Assembly (NCBI GenBank): GCA_036266155.1 | Contig: DATANR010000427.1 | Location: forward strand, 1 to 5,363 | DNA length: 5,363 bases | Direction: 5' to 3' | Source of the DNA: SIAJ01 sp036266155 | GTDB lineage: Bacteria; Planctomycetota; Planctomycetia; Gemmatales; Gemmataceae | Shown: positions 1-5,363 of the stretch, piece after piece | Layout of the letters: every line of letters begins with the position of its first letter | Numbering within the stretch: position 1 is the first letter of the stretch | Translations under genes and position numbers: made by a program | The notes under the pieces: generated by a model | Databases searched by the model: none | What the model was told of the DNA's origin: nothing | What the model saw: the letters and a program-made list of their open reading frames with translations, nothing else

Positions 1-87
1 CGAGCGAACTGAATTCTCACGAATCCAGCTACGAAAACTACCGCAAGAAATCTTGCCGACTTCCGCTACGGGAACCTGAATCTCGCT

Positions 88-336
88 CTAGTTTCTGACG
101 CGCGGATCATTGCTCACGTAATACGACTTCCCGCCGCCGTACATGTACATCGCGGCGCCAACCGCCACGCACGCACCGCAGACCGCCAACGGCACCACCA
201 TGTTCGGTCGTTCGACGCCCGTATCGCTGATCGCCGGCCCGTCACGCCCTGGAGCCGTGGGATTCACCAACACGACCACACAAATGACGCCCGCAAGCAG
301 CCCGACTAGGGCCAGGATTAGTCCGGTGAATTTCAT
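88..336 (-). CDS. Small two-helix inner-membrane protein, function unknown
   Basis: The product is an 82-residue protein with two hydrophobic segments, at about residues 4-24 and 46-67. They are joined by a polar loop of about 20 residues, and a short polar tail ends the protein. A Gly/Ala/Val-rich first helix, a proline entering the second helix and a GGG after it resemble the small DUF3185-type membrane proteins in general layout. I cannot confirm that family by eye. The reading frame stays open further upstream, but I chose the ATG at 336 because AGGGAG (minus strand, 349-344) lies 7 bases before it and a hydrophobic helix starts almost at once. The gene is divergent from the AI-2E-family transporter gene, with 231 bases between the two starts. 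A sigma-54-like element at 389-403 points toward it. Small two-helix proteins of this kind are often envelope-stress genes, but that role is inference here. Confidence 0.66.
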   Translation of the reverse strand: MKFTGLILALVGLLAGVICVVVLVNPTAPGRDGPAISDTGVERPNMVVPLAVCGACVAVGAAMYMYGGGKSYYVSNDPRVRN

Positions 337-388
337 GGTTTTGCTCCCTGGGAGTTCCGTGCTCTCGTAATTGCCAACCGAAAGCGTC

Positions 389-403
389 GCATTCGGTGTG
401 CCA
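389..403 (-). promoter_or_regulatory. Possible sigma-54 (-24/-12) promoter for the small membrane gene
   Basis: Read on the minus strand the bases are TGGCAC-ACCGA-ATGC. The sigma-54 consensus is TGGCAC-N5-TTGC(A/T). The GG and GC doublets are present with the correct 12-base phase; the first T of TTGC is A, and the base after GC is G rather than A/T. The implied start near 378 would leave a leader of about 40 bases before the ATG at 336. Alone this would be weak, but the exact match facing the other way at 470-485 raises its likelihood. Confidence 0.3.
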
Positions 404-459
404 GACCAAGCGCGCATGGTGGGCAAAGTCTTTCCGGTCGCTGAGTAATCGGCGTGCCA
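389..459. repeat. Imperfect direct repeat and inverted arms in the divergent promoter region
   Basis: The 15-mers at 389-403 and 445-459 match at 12 of 15 positions, in the same orientation and 56 bases apart. Between and beside them, TGGTGGG (417-423) is the inverse of CCCACCA (460-466). This lies between the two divergent sigma-54-like elements, where an activator could bind. The repeats are short and may be chance. The second 15-mer also resembles a -24/-12 element (TGGCAC-GCCGA-TTAC on the minus strand), which alone could explain the similarity. Confidence 0.3.
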
Positions 460-469
460 CCCACCAGTT

Positions 470-485
470 TGGCACCATGATTGCA
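470..485 (+). promoter_or_regulatory. Sigma-54 (RpoN) -24/-12 promoter of the AI-2E-family transporter gene
   Basis: The sequence TGGCAC (470-475), five bases CATGA, then TTGCA (481-485) matches all eleven fixed positions of the sigma-54 core consensus. Only the loosely preferred purine after TGGCAC is missing, being C. The -12 C is at 484, so transcription should start near 496 and give a leader of about 70 bases before the ATG at 568. Sigma-54 promoters need an enhancer-binding activator, and the 66 bases between this element and the divergent one could hold its site. No competing sigma-70 pair with proper spacing is visible. Confidence 0.75.
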
Positions 486-554
486 CTCTCCCCTCCACGC
501 CCATTGCGGCGCAGACCTATATCACGGGCGTCGGCCACTGCTTGGTCTGATGCC

Positions 555-559
555 GGGGA
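555..559 (+). promoter_or_regulatory. Ribosome binding site that sets the transporter start
   Basis: GGGGA lies 8 bases before the ATG at 568. The same motif is only 2 bases from the ATG at 562 and lies downstream of the ATG at 550, so it favours 568 among three closely spaced in-frame ATGs. Confidence 0.5.
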
Positions 560-567
560 TCATGTCC

Positions 568-2403
568 ATGCCGCGCGAATCGAATCCACGCCGAGCCTTG
601 GATCGCTCGTCCCATGTCCTGGCGGCCATCGCCGTCGTTTTCTTCATCGCGACCGCGTTGTACTGGGCGCGCGTTATTTTCATTCCGGTCGCGCTCGCGA
701 TCTACTTCGCGTTCATCTTGACGCCGTTGGTCATCTGGCTGCAGAAGCGGCACATTCCTCGTGTTGCCGCCGTCATGCTGGTGGTCATGGCCGCGTTCGT
801 GAGTTTCACGACGGTCGGGGTCGTCGTCGGACGCCAGGTCATTCAGCTCACGCGTACGCTCCCGGATCACAGTGACAAAATCAAAGCCAAAGTGGCATTG
901 ATCAAGGACTGGGTGTCGGCCAACGAGGGCAGCCGCTTCGCGGAACTCGTGAACGACGTCTACGACTCCTTTGCGGACCGTCCGCGCAAGTCGACCACGA
1001 CGGGCGACGGCACGGCTGTCGTCATCGAACCTCAACCCTCCTGGGTGTCGCACGCACAAGGACTTTTGAGCCCGGCGGCCGAGATCTTGGGCCAGGCTTT
1101 TTTCACGTTGATCTTGCTCGTTTTCATGCTGAATCGGCGAGAGGATCTCCGCAATCGTCTGATTCGTCTGCTCGGGCCGGGCCGCATGACGACCACCACC
1201 AAGGCCGTCGATGAAACCTCGCGGCGCGTGAGTCGATTTCTGCTCGTTCAGTTTCTGCTGAATAGCTCGTTTGGCCTGGTGATCACCGTGAGCCTGTGGA
1301 TGATCGGCGTACCCTACCCGCCGATCTGGGGTTTTGTCGCTTTCTTGATGCGCTATGTTCCTTATGTCGGAACATGGATCGCCGTCATTCCGCCTACGCT
1401 GTTTACCTTTGCCGTCTCAGATTCCTCGGGGCCGCTCATCCTGGTGTTGGTCATCTTCATTGGTCTCGAGTTGTTGATTGGAAATGTCGCGGAACCGTTG
1501 CTGTACGGTCACAGCCTAGGCCTGTCGGAAGTCGCTCAACTGGTCGCGGCCGCCTTCTGGGCGCTCCTGTGGGGGCCGGTCGGGCTGATCCTTTCGGGGC
1601 CGTTGACCGTCTGCCTCCTCGTCCTCGGGAAATACGTCCCCCAACTCCGCTTCTTGAGTGTCCTGCTCGGCGACGAGCCCGTCTTGTCGCCACGCATCGC
1701 GTTCTACCAGCGCCTGGCGGCACGCGATCAGGATGAGGCGGCGGACATCATCGAAAAGGAACTCGCAGCGCGTCCGGTGGATCAAATCTGCGACGACATT
1801 CTCATCCCAGTCCTGGCGGCAGCCCGGGCGGACGTCAATGAGGGGCGCCTTGCCGATGACGATCTCCAATTCATTGCGACAGCCGTCCGCGAGATTGTTG
1901 AGGAGGCATTGGATGCGCCGTCGGATGAATCGGTCCCGGAAGTCGACCCGGTGCGTATCCTTTTGACGCCAGCCAAGGACGCCGTGGACTGGGCGGCAGC
2001 GGATGTCTTTGGCCAGACGATCAATCGCCACATGTGGGATGTCGAGTTGACACCGGCACGGATGCTAACCTCCGAGTTGATCGTACTCATCGAGAAAACA
2101 CGACCAGCCGCAGTGGTAATCGCGGCACTTCCTCTGGGCGGCTTGACGCACACCCGTTACCTGTGCAAACGGTTGCACCAACGATTTCCCGAGTTGAAGC
2201 TGGTGGTCGGTCGATGGGCCGTGGACGGGGAAGATGCAGCCGGCTGGCTGCAACTGGGGAATGTCGGCGCCGACGTTGTCACCAATTCATTTGCCGAAAC
2301 CAAGGCGTTCCTCGAGGGCTGGCGTGCCGTGCTCGCGGCCCCGGATCGGCCACGCAAAGCGGAGACGCGAACTTCGCAACTGGTTGGCACAGCATCTGCA
2401 TGA
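568..2403 (+). CDS. AI-2E family transporter with extra C-terminal cytoplasmic domain
   Basis: This 611-residue protein carries the AI-2E/PerM-type membrane domain at about residues 15-360. Hydrophobic segments fall near 17-58, 66-88, 169-188, 225-246, 252-281, 289-306 and 323-355, with a hydrophilic region (89-165) after the third helix. Family-like motifs include YVPYVGTW (263-270) and, at 308-320, AEPLLYGHSLGLS. Members are proposed to export small solutes or signals, and the substrate here is unknown. The usual family length is about 350 residues; this protein adds about 240. Residues 378-450 look helical and acidic, and 462-590 alternate strand and helix as in a Rossmann fold. That order resembles the helical cap plus cobalamin-binding domain of methionine-synthase/CarH-like proteins, but the Asp-x-His-x-x-Gly ligand motif is absent. 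Long AI-2E proteins with such a tail are known from other bacteria as I recall. An exact sigma-54 promoter lies upstream; the DUF883-like gene follows after 46 bases. Confidence 0.9.
   Translation: MPRESNPRRALDRSSHVLAAIAVVFFIATALYWARVIFIPVALAIYFAFILTPLVIWLQKRHIPRVAAVMLVVMAAFVSFTTVGVVVGRQVIQLTRTLPDHSDKIKAKVALIKDWVSANEGSRFAELVNDVYDSFADRPRKSTTTGDGTAVVIEPQPSWVSHAQGLLSPAAEILGQAFFTLILLVFMLNRREDLRNRLIRLLGPGRMTTTTKAVDETSRRVSRFLLVQFLLNSSFGLVITVSLWMIGVPYPPIWGFVAFLMRYVPYVGTWIAVIPPTLFTFAVSDSSGPLILVLVIFIGLELLIGNVAEPLLYGHSLGLSEVAQLVAAAFWALLWGPVGLILSGPLTVCLLVLGKYVPQLRFLSVLLGDEPVLSPRIAFYQRLAARDQDEAADIIEKELAARPVDQICDDILIPVLAAARADVNEGRLADDDLQFIATAVREIVEEALDAPSDESVPEVDPVRILLTPAKDAVDWAAADVFGQTINRHMWDVELTPARMLTSELIVLIEKTRPAAVVIAALPLGGLTHTRYLCKRLHQRFPELKLVVGRWAVDGEDAAGWLQLGNVGADVVTNSFAETKAFLEGWRAVLAAPDRPRKAETRTSQLVGTASA
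2385..2400 (+). promoter_or_regulatory. Probable sigma-54 promoter for the DUF883-like gene
   Basis: TGGCAC (2385-2390), AGCAT, then CTGCA (2396-2400) matches ten of the eleven fixed sigma-54 positions and has the preferred purine after TGGCAC. The GG and GC doublets are intact and in phase. It sits in the last codons of the transporter gene. The implied start near 2411 gives a leader of about 40 bases to the ATG at 2450. Because it overlaps coding sequence it could be coincidental, but its position relative to the next gene is what a real promoter would have. Confidence 0.5.
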
Positions 2404-2449
2404 AATCTCTCCGTCCGAACGAAGACCCATACCGCTGGAGGAATTTGCA

Positions 2450-2860
2450 ATGGCAGACATCAAGGATCGGGTGAAGGGCGCCATCGATACGGGGGCCGAC
2501 AAGGTCCGGAGCATGACCGATCAGGCTGCCGGCGCCGCCAAAGACGGCGCTGACCGGCTGGCAAACGGGCCAACGACCGGCGGCCCGTCGAGCTTCATTG
2601 ACAAAGTGCAAGACAATGCTGAATCGGCATTGCACGCGGCGGGCGATTTCGCAAGCCACGCCCGCGACCGCATCGGCGACTATGCCGGCCAGGTCGGCCA
2701 CAAGGTTCAGCACTGGGCCGAAGACGCCTACGATGCAGCCGGACATTACGCCAAAGACTTTGGCGGCGAAGTGACGGGCATCATTCGTCGCTATCCGGTG
2801 CAGGCGCTGTTGGTCGGCTTCGGAGTCGGCATGTTATTGGGCCGCGCCGTTCGCGTTTAA
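2450..2860 (+). CDS. DUF883/ElaB-YqjD-like tail-anchored stress protein
   Basis: This 136-residue protein is made of Ala/Asp/Lys-rich amphipathic helices (residues 1-108), with a Gly/Pro-rich break at 40-47. One C-terminal hydrophobic segment (117-131) has a Gly-x-Gly-x-Gly pattern and ends in GRAVRV. The arrangement of helical body, Arg-Arg-Tyr-Pro, glycine-zipper helix and basic end matches the ElaB/YqjD/DUF883 group. In E. coli, members of that group are inner-membrane proteins that bind ribosomes in stationary phase. The body also recalls LEA- or apolipoprotein-like stress proteins. The start is clear: GGAGGA (2437-2442) lies 7 bases before the ATG. It follows the transporter gene by 46 bases, probably has its own sigma-54 promoter at 2385-2400, and is closed by a strong terminator. 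A stress role is inferred from the family; binding to ribosomes is not shown here. Confidence 0.8.
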   Translation: MADIKDRVKGAIDTGADKVRSMTDQAAGAAKDGADRLANGPTTGGPSSFIDKVQDNAESALHAAGDFASHARDRIGDYAGQVGHKVQHWAEDAYDAAGHYAKDFGGEVTGIIRRYPVQALLVGFGVGMLLGRAVRV

Positions 2861-2885
2861 GCGAATCGCGTGCGAGCCCTCTCAA

Positions 2886-2926
2886 GGCCGGCGACTCAGA
2901 CCTGAGTCGCCGGCCATTTTCGTTTT
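2886..2926 (+). terminator. Strong intrinsic terminator after the DUF883-like gene
   Basis: The arms GGCCGGCGACTCAG (2886-2899) and CTGAGTCGCCGGCC (2902-2915) are perfect 14-base complements separated by AC. In RNA the top pair opens to leave a four-base loop and a 13-pair GC-rich stem. ATTTTCGTTTT follows directly at 2916-2926. It begins 25 bases after the stop codon and separates the transporter/DUF883 unit from larE. The T-rich tract is only on the plus-strand side, so it works in that direction. Confidence 0.92.
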
Positions 2927-3061
2927 GGTCGGCGAACGATGACAAATGCCTGGGACGAATCGGCCTGATTGCGAACGAGCCCGTGTCGCAACCTGAGGAT
3001 ACGCCACGCACCGGCTTGCGATACAATGGATCAGTCCCCCACGATGTTCGAGTTGACTTGC

Positions 3062-3946
3062 ATGTCCGCCGCAACGGCCGAGATCGCCGGGAAGGCCGAA
3101 CGCTTGTTGGGAGTGATGCGCGCGCTCGGCGACCGCGTCGGTGTCGCGTTCAGCGGCGGGATTGACAGTACGGTGGTCGCCAAGGCCGCTCAACTGACCT
3201 TCGGCGACCGCGCCGTAGCCATCACTGCCGACAGCCCGAGCGTGGCACGGCGAGAATTGGCGGATGCACGTCGCCTGGCCGCCCTCATCGGCATCCGCCA
3301 CGTCGTGATTGCCACCAACGAGTTCGCCAATCCCGATTATCAGCGGAACGACGGTTCACGCTGCTACCACTGCAAGAGCGAACTTTACGATCGAATTATC
3401 GCCGAGCAGGCGGCACTTGATGTGAGCGTCATTTGCAGCGGGGCGAACCTCGACGATCTGGGTGACTACCGGCCCGGTCTAGTCGCTGCCGCCGAACGGA
3501 ACGTTCGGCATCCATTGCAGGAGGCTGGGTTCTCAAAGGCCGACGTGCGGGCCGTTGCCAAATTGTGGAACTTGCCGACATGGGATAAGCCGGCGTCTCC
3601 ATGCCTTTCGAGTCGGGTGGCGCCGGGAATGACGGTGACCATCGAGCGAACGGCACGCATCGAAGCCGCCGAAAGTTACATCCGCGACCTGGGATTGCGC
3701 GATTGTCGCGTAAGATTGCACGAAGGCGAGCTGGCCCGCGTCGAAATACCTATATCCGAGTTTCCCCGGCTGGCGCTTCCGGTGGTTCGCGAGGGACTGA
3801 GCCGCCGGCTCCGCGAGTTGGGCTTTCGCTTTGTCACGCTCGATCTCGAAGGCTTGCGCAGCGGCAGTTTGAACGAACTCGTGAACCTGGAAGTCAAGGC
3901 ACGATACCAGGAGCAAGCGAGACGCGTTTCTGGAGGTGTGCCATGA
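3062..3946 (+). CDS. larE: LarE, ATP-dependent sulfur insertase of nickel-pincer cofactor synthesis
   Basis: LarE adenylates a carboxylate of pyridinium-3,5-biscarboxylic acid mononucleotide and replaces it with a thiocarboxylate. LarC then inserts nickel to give the cofactor of lactate racemase LarA and related enzymes. The 294-residue protein has the PP-loop SGGIDS (31-36) after AF, then DYRPGL (135-140), LQEAGFSKADVRA (152-164), W-x-K-x-A-S (174-179) and VTLDLEGLRSG (258-268), all in LarE order. Cys101 and Cys104 (in RCYHCKSELY) and Cys181 (in SPCLSSR) suggest the [4Fe-4S] enzyme type rather than the single sacrificial cysteine of Lactiplantibacillus. Length is near the family norm of about 275. 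The start is uncertain: no clear Shine-Dalgarno precedes the ATG at 3062, nor those at 3044 and 3026. I chose 3062 because it leaves about 28 residues before AFSGG, close to other LarEs. Its stop overlaps the next start as ATGA. larB and larC are not in the window. Confidence 0.93.
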   Translation: MSAATAEIAGKAERLLGVMRALGDRVGVAFSGGIDSTVVAKAAQLTFGDRAVAITADSPSVARRELADARRLAALIGIRHVVIATNEFANPDYQRNDGSRCYHCKSELYDRIIAEQAALDVSVICSGANLDDLGDYRPGLVAAAERNVRHPLQEAGFSKADVRAVAKLWNLPTWDKPASPCLSSRVAPGMTVTIERTARIEAAESYIRDLGLRDCRVRLHEGELARVEIPISEFPRLALPVVREGLSRRLRELGFRFVTLDLEGLRSGSLNELVNLEVKARYQEQARRVSGGVP

Positions 3947-4197
3947 CGCCGATGCCCGCGCCGCGTGCGCTCGATATGTTTTTTCTGGAAGCGCGGAGCA
4001 AGCTGCTCGATGTCGCCGCAACGCTCGATCGCCTCGATCGCGGCACGGGCTCGACAACGGCTGATTCGCGTGTCGAAAAGATCCGCCAGGCACTGCTCAC
4101 CCTGCTAGAAACGGAACCGGGACGCGCCGAGCGCGTCCAACGGATTTTCTCCCTTAATTACGACCCGGACTGGCCGGTTCCGCAACCGCGCCTGTGA
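3943..4197 (+). CDS. Conserved-looking 84-aa soluble protein coupled to larE
   Basis: The protein has 84 residues with no signal peptide or membrane segment. It starts with a short Pro-rich stretch, then a likely helical body: ALDMFFLEARSKLLDVAATLDRLDR (residues 9-33) and VEKIRQALLTLLETE (44-58). It ends with RAERVQRIFSLNYDPDWPVP (61-80). Its ATG overlaps the larE stop as ATGA, and GGAGGT (3932-3937) lies 5 bases upstream, so start and translational coupling are well supported. I recall similar proteins with the FFLEARxKLL, LDRxxR and YDPxW pattern in planctomycetes, but no function is assigned and I do not propose one from sequence. Coupling to larE hints at a shared process or merely a shared transcript. 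No metal-binding cysteines or catalytic motif are evident. Confidence 0.8.
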   Translation: MTPMPAPRALDMFFLEARSKLLDVAATLDRLDRGTGSTTADSRVEKIRQALLTLLETEPGRAERVQRIFSLNYDPDWPVPQPRL

Positions 4198-4221
4198 ACC
4201 GCCAACGAGTCCTTACGCTCC

Positions 4222-5363
4222 ATGTCCATCCCCGTGACCTGTCCGGAATGTCAGTCCCACTTCCACGTGGGCGACGAGTTTGCCGGCCAACCCGGTCGGT
4301 GCCCCGAGTGCGCTGCCGTCATCGAAGTCCCGAACCCGGCCGACGCAGCGAGCGATCCTGTCGACCGCGTCGATCCGCATCCGTACTGGACACCGCGCGG
4401 CGTCGAAGCGTTCGAGGAGTTGCCGCGTAAAACTCGTGAACCCCGGCCCGAGGAACGGCGCGATCCGATTCGCCAGGATCTCCGCGATCGATTGGAGCCG
4501 GGGCCACGGTTCGATGCGGCCGCGCGCGCGGCCAAATGGAAGGCCGTTTCCCACGGGCTTCGCAACCTGATGGTGGCGGTCACGCTGATCGCCGTCGACC
4601 AGGCGGTCGGTACAGCGTTTTTTCTGGCTGACGGGGTCAAAGAAGCGGCGCAACCAGGGAACTTCGGGCCCCGCGAAAAATCGCTCATCATTGGCCACGG
4701 CCTGATCGCGGCGTTGTGCATTGTGATGTGGATGTTGGGTCGGATCGGCTGTGCGCGCGTGCCGTACCTTCCGGCCCGAAGGCTCGCTCTGCCCGCGGGC
4801 ATCATTGCCGGAATGACGGGCGTGAGCGGACTGATCGGATTTACGCTCTTCATTTTCGGCTTCGCCATGATCCAACAAGGGAACTTGGGGGGCGGCGGCC
4901 TGATGGCAGGTATGGGTCAATGTGCAATATTTCCAGCGATGTTTGGGTTTGTCGTCACCGAGATATTGGGAGTTTGGTCGCAGATACGCATCGCTGAGGG
5001 ATTGCACGACGTCACTTTCGGTCGGACATCCAAGATCATGATGGTGGTGCTGGTTCTCTTGATGACTCTGTCGATCTGCGGCTCCTGTCTGCTGGCAATG
5101 TTGGTCGCCGCGGCGATGGAGAAGGCGAATCAGAAGCAATTGCAAAACCAGCAGCAACCGCCGCCGATCGTGCAGCCCGCGGACGATGCGGCGCCGCCAG
5201 GTGGTGAGAACAAGGCCACACCGCCCGAGAAGAAACCGATCGAAGACCGGCAACCGAAGAAGGAAGAGCCGAAGGCCAAGACCGCTCCTCCGGGCGAGGC
5301 CAGGCCGGCGGAGCCAAAGAAGAAACCGATCGAAGACCGGCAGCCAAAGAAGGAAGAACCGAA
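4222..5363 (+). CDS. Zinc-ribbon multi-pass membrane protein with Pro/Lys/Glu-rich tail (3' partial)
   Basis: The frame runs open from the ATG at 4222 to the window end (380 full codons), so the C-terminus is missing. An N-terminal zinc ribbon is formed by CPEC (residues 7-10) and CPEC (27-30) with the spacing common in planctomycete proteins. A charged linker (45-110) follows, then four likely membrane segments near 114-136, 154-174, 188-216 and 229-255, and a fifth at 272-298. From about 300 the tail is Gln/Pro- then Lys/Pro/Glu-rich and contains a tandem repeat. The start is fixed by an in-frame stop at 4195-4197, with no other ATG in between, although no good Shine-Dalgarno is visible. 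It lies 24 bases after the 84-aa gene and may share its transcript. The ribbon is presumably cytoplasmic and the function is unknown. The long minus-strand frame opposite (4213-5253) is a shadow. Confidence 0.85.
   Translation, partial: MSIPVTCPECQSHFHVGDEFAGQPGRCPECAAVIEVPNPADAASDPVDRVDPHPYWTPRGVEAFEELPRKTREPRPEERRDPIRQDLRDRLEPGPRFDAAARAAKWKAVSHGLRNLMVAVTLIAVDQAVGTAFFLADGVKEAAQPGNFGPREKSLIIGHGLIAALCIVMWMLGRIGCARVPYLPARRLALPAGIIAGMTGVSGLIGFTLFIFGFAMIQQGNLGGGGLMAGMGQCAIFPAMFGFVVTEILGVWSQIRIAEGLHDVTFGRTSKIMMVVLVLLMTLSICGSCLLAMLVAAAMEKANQKQLQNQQQPPPIVQPADDAAPPGGENKATPPEKKPIEDRQPKKEEPKAKTAPPGEARPAEPKKKPIEDRQPKKEEP
5230..5363 (+). repeat. Tandem repeat in the tail of the zinc-ribbon membrane protein
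   Basis: The bases 5230-5273 recur at 5320-5363 with 3 mismatches in 44, all at third codon positions. The period is 90 bases (30 residues). Both copies encode KKPIEDRQPKKEEP. The bases between copies encode a Pro/Ala/Lys-rich spacer starting APPGE, which parallels APPGG (residues 324-328) before copy 1. The second copy reaches the window edge, so more copies may follow. Confidence 0.85.

Noticed and set aside
43..56. GCAAGA-AA-TCTTGC hairpin with TTTT beyond it on the minus strand, as a terminator for the small membrane gene
   Set aside because: The stem is only about five usable pairs, AT-containing, and the T tract is short and separated from it.
1..98. Plus-strand frames open from the left edge (to stops at about 79 and 96-98)
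   Set aside because: Too short, with no recognisable peptide, and one overlaps the end of the minus-strand gene; edge effects are enough to explain them.
481..567. TTG at 481 and ATGs at 550 and 562 as starts of the transporter
   Set aside because: The TTG at 481 overlaps the sigma-54 -12 element upstream of the expected transcript start, and the Shine-Dalgarno at 555-559 fits only 568.
517..1059. Minus-strand frame opposite the transporter
   Set aside because: Arg/Asp-rich shadow of a clear membrane-protein coding frame; no domain or start signal.
3022..3027. TACAAT as a sigma-70 -10 box for larE
   Set aside because: No -35-like hexamer lies 16-18 bases upstream, and the box overlaps a candidate ATG.
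4213..5253. Long minus-strand frame of 346 codons
   Set aside because: It lies opposite the zinc-ribbon membrane protein, whose CPEC motifs, membrane segments and peptide-level repeat identify the real strand. The minus product is His/Arg-rich without domain character.

Overview
The window is GC-rich bacterial DNA carrying six genes. The likeliest source is a planctomycete, perhaps of the Pirellulales. That placement is inferred from the style of the proteins: a twin-CxxC zinc-ribbon membrane protein with a Pro/Lys/Glu-rich tail, a small conserved-looking protein coupled to larE, and a long AI-2E-family transporter with an extra cytoplasmic domain. No rRNA or other marker gene is present to confirm it. 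I see no tRNA, rRNA, CRISPR array or mobile element.

Left part (1-2926). A small two-helix membrane protein (82 aa, minus strand, 88-336) is divergent from a 611-aa AI-2E-family membrane protein (568-2403). A 136-aa DUF883/ElaB-YqjD-like tail-anchored protein follows (2450-2860), and a strong intrinsic terminator closes the unit (2886-2926). The gap between the divergent genes contains an exact match to the sigma-54 core promoter, TGGCAC-N5-TTGCA (470-485), facing the transporter. A weaker match (389-403) faces the small minus-strand gene. A one-mismatch match (2385-2400) lies at the very end of the transporter gene, just upstream of the DUF883-like gene. All three genes could therefore belong to one RpoN-dependent envelope or stress response. 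This is the most interesting reading of the window.

Right part (2927-5363). A larE gene encodes the ATP-dependent sulfur insertase of nickel-pincer nucleotide (lactate racemase cofactor) synthesis. It has the three cysteines expected of the [4Fe-4S]-type enzyme. It overlaps by four bases an 84-aa soluble protein of unknown function. After 24 bases comes a zinc-ribbon, multi-pass membrane protein whose Lys/Pro/Glu-rich tail has begun a roughly 30-residue tandem repeat when the window ends. larB, larC and larA are not in the window.

Bases 1-87 hold nothing I can support. The noncoding stretch 2927-3061 holds only a short inverted repeat and no convincing promoter.
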